Below, piece after piece: positions 1 through 4,975 of a DNA stretch of 5,776 bases; position 1 is the first letter of the stretch, and each line of letters opens with the position of its first letter. The stretch spans positions 1 through 5,776 of the forward strand of contig JANYAJ010000477.1 of the NCBI GenBank assembly GCA_025361385.1, read 5' to 3'. Below the pieces are notes generated by a model that was not told the origin of the DNA, searched no databases, and saw only the letters and a program-made list of their open reading frames with translations. The translations under genes were made by a program, and so were the position numbers. This stretch comes from Nitrospira sp. GTDB taxonomy: Bacteria; Nitrospirota; Nitrospiria; Nitrospirales; Nitrospiraceae.

Positions 1-97
1 CAGGAATGTTCCAGTGTATCCAGCTCACGCGACAAACTCAACGGAATGAGAAGACTAAAAACAGCAAGTCGGCTACCGAGAGGAAGAGAGGCAGGAT

Positions 98-144
98 TGG
101 TGTCCCCAACGGGATTTGAACCCGTGTTACTGCCTTGAAAGGGC
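98..144 (-). pseudogene. tRNA-Glu(UUC) 3'-half remnant, att-like
   Basis: Read on the minus strand, this is the 3' part of a tRNA. It has an anticodon loop CTTTCAA (anticodon UUC, Glu), the 3' anticodon strand GGCAG, a short variable TAAC, and a T arm ACGGG-TTCAAAT-CCCGT with five perfect pairs. The acceptor strand TGGGGAC, discriminator A and encoded CCA follow. The match stops three bases into the 5' anticodon strand (position 144). Beyond it there is no D arm and no 5' acceptor strand, so it cannot make a tRNA. Tyrosine-recombinase elements that insert into tRNA genes leave exactly such a displaced 3' copy, with crossover near the anticodon loop. By orientation the element would lie to the right of 144 and host DNA to the left. 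The tRNA identity is secure; the att interpretation is inference. Confidence 0.72.
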
Positions 145-779
145 CGATCAATTGAACTGTTGAACAAATTTATAATCTCGCAATAACAGGGCGGTCTTCC
201 CAAATTTCATGAAAAGTCATCCGCTTACAATCTCAGAAGATGAGCATGTCATGTTTCTATTAGTTCTACGTGCTGCATAGCTTTCTTTACATTCTGTCAC
301 GCTGGTGTCACGCTCTGACCACGCACCCTAATATTGCACAGCTATAACGGCCCGCTGATTAAGAGTTCAAACCTGTTCCAATCTGGGCCGGCGCACGACA
401 AGCTATCCGAAGGAAAAACCGACGAATCCGACAAGCCATGATCCGCATGGAGGCTCTTATCTGTGCTTGTTCTGGTAGCAAAGTGGTAGCAGAAATGCTC
501 TTGAACGAACCATCGACGTGTGATCAGGTTCGCGGTGACGATACCCCTGTTCTTCTCTTGCACAGGAGTACGTCCTTCGTAGGCAAAAGCTGCGATCAAA
601 GGCGGAGGAATCGGCTTGATCAGAAGGAAATTCCGGGGGTGGTCGGACTGACCTTCCCCCGTTGATAGAGCACCAAGGCTGAGGACGTTTCCACTTGTGT
701 TCGAAGGACCCCGTTTTGATAGTTGGTGATGAATTCCTGGAGAGCGTCAGATCCCCCAGTGGTGCCGGCTGGTCATTGG
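145..779. other. Gene-poor stretch with att-like repeats
   Basis: I could not support any protein gene here. Open frames exist on both strands, but none has a good Shine-Dalgarno sequence or a recognisable motif. What stands out is the recombination-site-like arrangement at 295-491, described separately. The stretch lies between a broken tRNA and small minus-strand genes and is probably the eroded end of an integrated element. Confidence 0.5.
295..491. other. Possible attP-like recombination site
   Basis: The minus strand at 365-351 reads CTCTTAATCAGCGGG, which matches the anticodon loop and 3' anticodon stem of common bacterial tRNA-Lys(CUU) genes. Neither a T arm nor an acceptor stem follows. 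To its left, TGTCACGCT occurs twice (295-303 and 306-314). To its right, TGGTAGCA occurs twice (473-480 and 484-491). Both pairs have an 11-bp period. A tRNA-like core flanked by paired short direct repeats at tens of base pairs is the usual plan of a tyrosine-integrase attP, with core and arm-type sites. No integrase gene is visible beside it. The repeats are directly visible; the role is inference. Confidence 0.35.
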
Positions 780-950
780 CTATTTCGAACTTTGGCTCAA
801 TCGGCTGCACTCTTCGCAGCGCAGTCTGCCGCCTGTTCCAGGCGTTCGATTGTAGACGGCAATGGTCTTACCCTCTGTGCAGTTCCCATGATCATGATAC
901 ACCTCTCGATCATTGACTCGCTTGGAGTGCCAGGGCTGGATGTTAGTCAT
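780..950 (-). CDS. Small Cys/His-rich conserved hypothetical protein (56 aa)
   Basis: A 56-residue frame starts at ATG 950-948 and is preceded by AAGGAGG with 7-nt spacing, a near-ideal ribosome binding site. It begins MTNIQPWHSKRVNDREVYHD. C24 is followed by TEGKTI, then GTGG at residues 38-41 and a C45-E-E-C48 pair near the end. From memory, the order QPWHSKR, YHDxxxCTEG, GTGG and CxxC matches a family of roughly 55-residue conserved proteins of unknown function in environmental bacteria. The Cys and His spacing suggests a small zinc-binding fold, which is inference. There is no signal peptide or membrane segment, so it is probably cytoplasmic. It lies 101 bp downstream of the membrane-protein gene on the same strand and may share its transcript. 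It is easily missed because of its size. Family membership is fairly sure; the function is unknown. Confidence 0.82.
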   Translation of the reverse strand: MTNIQPWHSKRVNDREVYHDHGNCTEGKTIAVYNRTPGTGGRLRCEECSRLSQSSK

Positions 951-1051
951 AATCCATCCTCCTTCTGTGGACAGTGATCAACGCCAACCGTCTCCGCTCC
1001 TACATGGAAACACACGTAAGAGAGTCTCATCGGCCTTGCTTGCAGCAATCG

Positions 1052-1327
1052 TCATTTGTCCTTCCCCACGAGCTGATATATGACCCCCTCGTTTGCGGTT
1101 CGTAGCAGAATCTTCTTCTGCACCAGCTCCGCTTTCTGCTGGGATGGTCGGCTCTTGATGATTTCCACTGTGGAGACTCCGCCAATACCAGGAGGTGTTG
1201 TGAGTTGCTCGGTTGAGGTTTTCTCGGCGGAATAGAGGACAAGAGCCCAACCAACCGGGACGAACACCACGAATCCTATGACGGCAAGCAGAAAGCCGGC
1301 TCCGACAAGCGCGCGGAGAGTGGTCAT
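1052..1327 (-). CDS. Small single-span membrane protein, unknown function (91 aa)
   Basis: The ATG at 1327-1325 is preceded by AAGGAGGT with 6-nt spacing, strong support for this start over the longer overlapping minus-strand frames. The product is 91 residues. Residues 6-32 form one long hydrophobic stretch (LVGAGFLLAVIGFVVFVPVG and on), a signal anchor or single transmembrane helix. The remaining 60 residues are polar, with Lys/Gln-rich segments (SRPSQQKAELVQKK), and end VYQL-like as VIYQLVGKDK. The tail probably faces the periplasm or cytoplasm as a small soluble domain. It has no Cys, so neither heme nor disulfide chemistry is suggested. I do not recognise the family. A TATAAT-like -10 lies 48 bp upstream of the start. 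That it is a gene is well supported; nothing can be said about its role. Confidence 0.75.
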   Translation of the reverse strand: MTTLRALVGAGFLLAVIGFVVFVPVGWALVLYSAEKTSTEQLTTPPGIGGVSTVEIIKSRPSQQKAELVQKKILLRTANEGVIYQLVGKDK

Positions 1328-1374
1328 GATGACACCTCCTTGCCATTCAGCTTGTGAATGTCCGCTCTGTGAAA

Positions 1375-1380
1375 ATTATA
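1375..1380 (-). promoter_or_regulatory. Candidate -10 box for the 91-aa membrane protein gene
   Basis: The minus strand reads TATAAT at 1380-1375, a perfect -10 hexamer that would give a leader of about 40 nt before the ATG at 1327. The matching -35 area (CTTTCG or TTTCGC at 16-17 bp) is poor, so this is a candidate only. Confidence 0.35.
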
Positions 1381-1953
1381 GCGCGCCTTCTGTGGGGCGA
1401 AAGACCCGAAGGAATTACTTCAGAAGGGGCATCGTCTTGGGGCGATTCTGCAATGCTGGCAGATATCCGCAAATGGAGCATGTGCTTGCACATACACTCA
1501 ACTAGTGGACAATGGCCCTATTTGCTGACAATGAGCCATTAACCGATTCTATTTCTTGCGTATCTTCCGAATTCTGATTGCGACGGTTTCGATTGATGAG
1601 GTGGAAGGACACAATTGAGCACAGTACCGAGTCTTCACAACCCTATTTCCAGGTCCGAGGGAATGCTACTCAGCTACCTGCCGGATTCCTCCAGCTCCGA
1701 CTTCAATCCATGGACGTTTTGTCGTCCCCGCCGCCCGCAACACGATGGCGCCATGCTGCTGGCGGAGATATTCTTCGCTTTGAACACGTGACAGATTCGA
1801 GGTGATAGGCGCCGCTTCGCCGAACCAGAGTGGTGGACCATTCGTGGAGTCTGATGGAAGGTGCGTGACTCACATTAGAAGGTGGTACAACTACAGGGGG
1901 CTAGGTCAATCTTGGCATAGGAGCAAGCCTAACTCAGGTTTGGCCTTGTAGAA
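1381..1953. other. Intergenic stretch without a supported gene
   Basis: I found no frame with both a ribosome binding site and a recognisable motif on either strand. A minus-strand frame is open for about 67 codons, ending at 1666, but has no start codon near its beginning. A plus-strand frame at 1578-1805 has no Shine-Dalgarno sequence and an odd composition. An imperfect hairpin (GCCAAAC-CTGA-GTTAGGC on the minus strand, about 1928-1945) lies just downstream of the thermonuclease remnant. It lacks a T tract. Confidence 0.5.
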
Positions 1954-2137
1954 CTAAGGTGGAGTAGGCGCAGGATCAACCCACAAACCTTGCTTGGCAT
2001 CACGCATCTTTCTCCAATTTCTCCAGGACAACGTTCCCCGGCGCATACTTCCGATACCACCAGCACCAGCCGTCTTTGGCTAGATCGAGATTGACTTCAG
2101 TGCCGTCCGACAGAACCACATCCGCAATGGTACGCCC
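1954..2137 (-). pseudogene. Thermonuclease (SNase/TNase family) C-terminal fragment, frameshifted
   Basis: The minus strand from 2137 encodes GRTIADVVLSDGTEVNLDLA, then KDGWCWWYRKYAP and GNVVLEKLEKDA, and reaches TGA. In another frame it continues RDAKQGLWVDPAPTPP to a TAG at 1956-1954. This is the C-terminal part of the staphylococcal-nuclease-like fold found in bacterial extracellular or periplasmic nucleases. GR at the start corresponds to the family's KYGR catalytic arginine segment, and WCWWYRKYAP and GLWxDPxPxPP are typical of proteobacterial-type members. The N-terminal half with the other catalytic Arg, Asp and Glu residues is missing, and a stop codon immediately precedes the fragment. 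The frames rejoin if two bases were lost from a GCGCGT-like site (now GCGT) near 2011. It is a dead remnant. Family assignment is confident. Confidence 0.8.
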
Positions 2138-2154
2138 CTACTTTCCCCCTACTT
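2135..2154. repeat. Short 11-bp-period direct repeat at the thermonuclease breakpoint
   Basis: CCCCTACTT occurs at 2135-2143 and again at 2146-2154. The first copy spans the broken 5' edge of the thermonuclease remnant, and the second runs into the -35 box of the arsR-type promoter. It may be a small duplication made when the two pieces were joined, or chance. Confidence 0.4.
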
Positions 2155-2181
2155 GACATTCGCACATCGGATGAATATATT
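2153..2181 (+). promoter_or_regulatory. Sigma-70 promoter of the arsR-SRPBCC-DUF899-SDR operon
   Basis: TTGACA at 2153-2158 is a perfect -35 hexamer. A 17-bp spacer leads to TATATT at 2176-2181, one mismatch from TATAAT. Transcription should begin 6-7 nt beyond it, at 2188-2189, which is the A of the repressor's ATG. The -10 box overlaps the left edge of the operator palindrome, so repressor binding should block RNA polymerase. Confidence 0.82.
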
Positions 2182-2200
2182 CATCCATATGGATGAATAT
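2177..2200. promoter_or_regulatory. ArsR-type operator: perfect 24-bp palindrome
   Basis: The half-site ATATTCATCCAT (2177-2188) is followed directly by its exact reverse complement (2189-2200), with no mismatch. ArsR/SmtB repressors bind AT-rich palindromes of this size with TGAA/TTCA-like arms. This one covers most of the -10 box, the predicted start of transcription and the first four codons of the regulator. It is very likely the autoregulatory site. Confidence 0.82.
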
Positions 2201-2545
2201 TCAGCCGCTCAGCTTGACGATGTTTTTAAGGCCGTCGGCGATCCGACGAGACGCGCGATCCTTGCGCGATTGACGACCGCCGAGGCGCGCGTCACCGAAA
2301 TCGCGAGTGATTTTCCGATTTCTCTCAATTCGACGTCGAAGCACATCAAGATTCTGGAGCGCGCGGGCCTCGTGCGACGCTCGGTTCGAGGGCGTGACCA
2401 TGTGCTGTCGTTGAATCCGGCGCCCTTGGGGGGGGCAGCCATGTGGCTTGAGCATTACAGGCGTTTCTGGGAAGACCGATTGACCGCGCTGGATGCGTTC
2501 ATGACGAAGAAGCGCAGCCAGGTCCATCATGGGAGGAGCAAATGA
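2189..2545 (+). CDS. ArsR-family winged-helix repressor (118 aa)
   Basis: A DNA-binding repressor that probably shuts off its own operon. From ATG 2189 it reads MDEYSAAQLDDVFKAVGDPTRRAI, the usual N-terminus of the ArsR subgroup paired with SRPBCC proteins. The winged helix spans about residues 12-78, with recognition helix SLNSTSKHIKILERAGLV (45-62) and wing VRRSVRGRDHVL. A conserved tail, WLEHYRRFWEDRL (86-98), follows. It has no cysteines, so classical As/Cd/Zn sensing through CxC is excluded; the ligand is unknown. An in-frame TTG at 2153 would add 12 residues, but it is the -35 box itself and would lie upstream of the transcript. ATG 2171 overlaps the -10 and is likewise upstream. The message is therefore probably leaderless. 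Its TGA overlaps the next ATG (ATGA). Confidence 0.92.
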   Translation: MDEYSAAQLDDVFKAVGDPTRRAILARLTTAEARVTEIASDFPISLNSTSKHIKILERAGLVRRSVRGRDHVLSLNPAPLGGAAMWLEHYRRFWEDRLTALDAFMTKKRSQVHHGRSK

Positions 2546-2985
2546 CGGAAGAGAAACGTGTGTCGAAAATCATCGTGCGGCGAGCGATCGCGGCTTCTGC
2601 GGAAGACCTGTTTGATGCCTGGCTTGATCCCGAGAGTCTGACTCAATGGATGATCCCTCCCGACATCACCCACATCGTTCCGAAGGTGAATGCGACCGTG
2701 GGAGGAACGTTTGAGATTGTCATGCATCATACGAGCCTCGGCCCGGTCCCCCATCGCGGGGTGTACAAGGTTATCGATCGGCCACGACGTCTGGTCTTTA
2801 CGTGGAGCTCGCCGGCCACACACGACCTTGAGACGCTGGTCACCGTGGAGTTTCGCGCGGGCCAACCAAGAACCACCGAGATCATAATCACCCAAGAAGG
2901 CTTGCCAGACGCCGAGGCGGAGCAGAAGCACACTCGGGGCTGGACGGGCATTTTGAACGTGCTGAGGGAATCACGATTGTCCTAA
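2542..2985 (+). CDS. SRPBCC / AHSA1-type ligand-binding protein (147 aa)
   Basis: A START-like (Bet v1 fold) protein of the AHSA1/COG3832 type. These are cytoplasmic helix-grip proteins with a hydrophobic cavity, commonly encoded beside ArsR repressors. Visible marks are KIIVRRAIAASAEDLFDAWL (9-28), the W-(x)3-P region LTQWMIPPD (33-41), VGGTFEI (53-59), HRGVYKVIDRPRRLVFTW (71-88), the strand TEIIITQEGLP (112-122), and the terminal helix HTRGWTGILNVL (130-141). The length is normal for the family, so it appears complete. The start is set by GGGAGGAG four bases or fewer upstream and by the ATGA overlap with the repressor gene, which implies coupled translation. The actual ligand is unknown. 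It might bind or transform the compound that relieves repression, which is inference from context. Confidence 0.93.
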   Translation: MTEEKRVSKIIVRRAIAASAEDLFDAWLDPESLTQWMIPPDITHIVPKVNATVGGTFEIVMHHTSLGPVPHRGVYKVIDRPRRLVFTWSSPATHDLETLVTVEFRAGQPRTTEIIITQEGLPDAEAEQKHTRGWTGILNVLRESRLS

Positions 2986-2987
2986 CT

Positions 2988-3110
2988 ATGTGTCCGGCAT
3001 GTATTTCAGCTGTCGCCTGGATTACCGCGGGTGCCACATCAACAGGCGGCCTCTCCGCGCTGGTTGCGAGGAGGCTCCGCGGTTCGCATCCCAAAAAGGA
3101 GGAGAAGCAT
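2988..3110 (+). CDS. CPxC/TSTGGL small-protein module, in frame with DUF899 (no own stop)
   Basis: Starting two bases after the SRPBCC stop, ATG 2988 opens 41 codons reading MCPACISAVAWITAGATSTG, then GLSALVARRLRGSHPKKEEKH. It has an N-terminal CPAC pair, one hydrophobic helix (about residues 6-28) with the ATSTGGL signature, and a basic tail. From memory this matches a small conserved membrane-associated protein of about 45-60 residues that accompanies ArsR/SRPBCC/DUF899 operons as a separate gene. Here no stop codon intervenes before the DUF899 ATG at 3111, so translation from 2988 would give a 315-residue fusion ending at 3935. The start lacks a good Shine-Dalgarno sequence (a GAGGGA lies about 18 nt upstream), so reinitiation after the SRPBCC stop is likely. 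Whether the fused or the separate form is made cannot be told. Confidence 0.6.
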
Positions 3111-3935
3111 ATGAGTCGAGAATTGATCAAAGAGAAAGTGAAGAAAATGCCGAACGTCGTGTCACGTGAAGCATGGCTCGCCGCGCGGCTTGAGCTGCTC
3201 AAGGCGGAGAAGGAACACACGCGGCGCAGCGACGAGCTGGCGCGGCGACGGCAGGAACTGCCATGGGTCCGGGTCGACAAGCCGTATCGATTCGAGACTG
3301 ATGAAGGGAGTGCCTCGCTGGTAGATCTCTTCCGAGGACGCTCGCAGCTCCTCGTCTACCATTTCATGTTCGGGCCTGACTACAAGGCGGGCTGTCCGTC
3401 CTGTTCGGCGATCGCGGATGGCTTCAACGGGTTCTATGTGCACTTAGCCAGCCATGATGTAATGTTCTGGGCGGTGTCGCGGGCACCGCTTCCAAAGCTG
3501 AAGTCGTACCACCGACGGATGGGGTGGACGTTTCCCTGGACGTCCTCGTCCGGCAGCGACTTCAACTCCGACTTCAGCGTAGGTTTCACCGAGGTGCAGC
3601 AGCGCGGAGGGATCGAATACAACTACCGGCGCGAGGCTCCGGCGAACGGACCGGCCAGGGGAAAGACGGTCCAGGCGTGGAAGTCCGGCGGCAGCGAGGG
3701 ACCCGTCGCCGAATTCGCGGCCATGTGCGGAATCGATGAGGCCACCTACATCCGCGAGCGGCCAGGCATGAGCACGTTCGTGCTCGAGGACGGCGTCGTG
3801 TACCACGCCTACTCCACGTACGCGCGCGGACTGGATGGTCTCTGGGGCATGTACCAGTGGCTCGACCGCGCACCAAAAGGACGCAACGAGACGGGCATCT
3901 GGTGGCGCCGCCACGACGAGTACGACAAGTGCTGA
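3111..3935 (+). CDS. DUF899 thioredoxin-like protein (274 aa)
   Basis: A member of the DUF899 family, a thioredoxin-fold group of unknown reaction often annotated as thioredoxin-like. The N-terminal VSREAWLAARLELLKAEKE and TRRSDELARRRQELPWV (17-53) are typical. The core fold holds LLVYHFMFGPDYKAGCPSCS (80-99) with the CxxC pair C95/C98, then IADGFNG. SRAPLPKLKSYHRRMGWTFP (123-142), SGSDFNSDFSVGFT (147-160) and STFVLEDGVVYHAYSTYARG (221-240) follow. The C-terminus LDRAPKGRNE is also conserved. The CPSC pair suggests redox or metal chemistry in the cytoplasm. ATG 3111 is preferred because AAGGAGG lies at ideal spacing (8 nt) and family members begin here. The frame is open upstream to 2988, allowing an extended form. 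Length is normal for the family. Confidence 0.93.
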   Translation: MSRELIKEKVKKMPNVVSREAWLAARLELLKAEKEHTRRSDELARRRQELPWVRVDKPYRFETDEGSASLVDLFRGRSQLLVYHFMFGPDYKAGCPSCSAIADGFNGFYVHLASHDVMFWAVSRAPLPKLKSYHRRMGWTFPWTSSSGSDFNSDFSVGFTEVQQRGGIEYNYRREAPANGPARGKTVQAWKSGGSEGPVAEFAAMCGIDEATYIRERPGMSTFVLEDGVVYHAYSTYARGLDGLWGMYQWLDRAPKGRNETGIWWRRHDEYDKC

Positions 3936-3985
3936 GCTCTGTCGTTGGCGTGGATGCGGCACCACAACCAGTACGAGGAGGTCAT

Positions 3986-4708
3986 ATGAGGATCGCAGAC
4001 ACAATAATTCTGGTGACAGGGGCCAATCGGGGCCTCGGTCGGGCCTTGGTCGAAGAAGCGTTGAAAAGAGGCGCGAAGCGGGTATTTGCCGGAACGCGCC
4101 AACCCTTTGTCCACTCGGACAAACGCGTCACGCCTCTGACACTGGACGTGACAAACGCAGCGCAAATTCAAAAAGCCTTCGAGGAGGTCGACTCGCTCGA
4201 GATCCTCATCAACAACGCCGGCGTGGCGCTTTACGATAACCTGAGCGATCGTGCCGCGCTCGACCAGGAGCTCGCCGTCCACCTCTTTGGCACGCTCGGT
4301 GTGACCCAGGCCTTCCTGTCATTGCTGACTCGTTCTCGCGGAGCCCTCGTCAACGTGCTGTCGGAGGCGGCCCTGGCTCCCTTCCCGCTCATTCCAGCCT
4401 ATTCGATCTCGAAGGCCGCCGCATTCTCTATGACGCAATCCCTCCGGTTTCTCCTAGCCGCGCGAGGCGTGAGCGTCCATGCCGTCCTCGCCGGGCCGAT
4501 CGACACGGATATGAGCCGCGGTGCCAACATCCCGAAGAGCTCTCCGGAATCCGTTGCGCGAAATATCTTCGATGGAGTGGAAAGAGGGGAGGATGAAATC
4601 TTCCCCGACCCCGTGTCAGGGATCATGACCGAGGGGTGGTACAAGGGTGTGGCCAAGGCGCTCGAACGCCGGTATGCGGCGTTCGCGGCAGAGCTCGTTA
4701 AATCATAA
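3986..4708 (+). CDS. Short-chain dehydrogenase/reductase, SDR family (240 aa)
   Basis: A classical SDR oxidoreductase that uses NAD(H) or NADP(H) on an unknown alcohol or carbonyl substrate. The Rossmann motif TGANRGLG is at 11-18, D54 is in LTLDVTN, NNAG is at 76-79, the catalytic Ser is probably S126 (NVLSEAA), and Y139-x3-K143 lies in PAYSISKAA. The product-release segment is AGPIDTDM (169-176). R15 after the glycine motif's Asn and basic residues near the end of strand 2 (GTRQP) hint at NADP preference, which is inference. Length is normal. ATG 3986 is preceded by GAGGAGGT and places the Rossmann motif where it belongs; the frame is open upstream, but that part reads DUF899 sequence in another frame. 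It is the last gene of the operon, 50 bp after DUF899. Confidence 0.94.
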   Translation: MRIADTIILVTGANRGLGRALVEEALKRGAKRVFAGTRQPFVHSDKRVTPLTLDVTNAAQIQKAFEEVDSLEILINNAGVALYDNLSDRAALDQELAVHLFGTLGVTQAFLSLLTRSRGALVNVLSEAALAPFPLIPAYSISKAAAFSMTQSLRFLLAARGVSVHAVLAGPIDTDMSRGANIPKSSPESVARNIFDGVERGEDEIFPDPVSGIMTEGWYKGVAKALERRYAAFAAELVKS

Positions 4709-4975
4709 ATCAAACACCTGCTGAGGGCGGAGGCCGATAGCCCAAGGCGCTGTTCGCAGACTCCATCCGGTGGCTGTTGGGAGTCCAAAAACCCCTATAA
4801 CGCGATGGTGCGTAATTGGCTGTTATAGCGAGATGTTTAGAGGCTATGCCTAGTGGTCCTAAAACAACTGATTTTGACTAATCAAACGACCAAACGATAC
4901 CTATGGGAACGGTTCTGTCTTGCTCGCCCCCATACGCAACGTCGATAAAAGTCGCTCATCTTCAGTTGGCCTTTC
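4709..4975. other. Convergent intergenic gap with weak inverted repeats
   Basis: The SDR gene and the heme-protein gene converge on this gap. Two weak inverted repeats are visible: GACTCC/GGAGTC (4759-4764 with 4780-4785, 15-nt loop) and CTATAAC/GTTATAG (4795-4801 with 4822-4828). Neither is followed by a T tract on either strand, so I do not call an intrinsic terminator. Termination may be Rho-dependent. No gene was found. Confidence 0.45.

Noticed and set aside
341..352. GGCCGTTATAGC (minus strand) recurring as GGCTGTTATAGC at 4818-4829
   Set aside because: Eleven of twelve bases match, but the two lie in unrelated contexts and the match does not extend; chance is the simpler explanation.
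342..665. Open frames of 75-85 codons on both strands around the att-like core
   Set aside because: Composition is not protein-like. The minus-strand tail resembles the spurious translations seen where frames run through tRNA-like DNA. I looked for an integrase C-terminus and saw none.
457..810. 117-codon minus-strand open frame
   Set aside because: It overlaps the end of the real 56-aa gene in another frame, and has no ribosome binding site and no recognisable motif.
978..1346. 122-codon minus-strand open frame
   Set aside because: Shadow of the 91-aa membrane protein gene, which has the ribosome binding site and a sensible hydrophobic profile.
1578..1805. 75-codon plus-strand open frame
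   Set aside because: No Shine-Dalgarno sequence, no motif and random-looking composition.
1666..1872. Minus-strand frame open for about 67 codons
   Set aside because: No start codon near its beginning and no family resemblance; could be an old remnant, but this cannot be supported.
2153..2188. TTG start extending the ArsR protein by 12 residues
   Set aside because: TTGACA at this point is the -35 box and the region up to 2188 should not be transcribed; family members begin at the ATG in the palindrome.
3857..3985. 43-residue N-terminal extension of the SDR
   Set aside because: This stretch encodes the DUF899 C-terminus in another frame, and the Rossmann motif sits correctly only from ATG 3986, which has its own ribosome binding site.
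3444..4004. 186-codon minus-strand open frame under DUF899
   Set aside because: Antisense shadow of a GC-rich coding region; the plus strand carries a clear conserved family.
4759..4828. Intrinsic terminator between the convergent genes
   Set aside because: Stems of 6-7 bp with long loops and no T tract on either strand.
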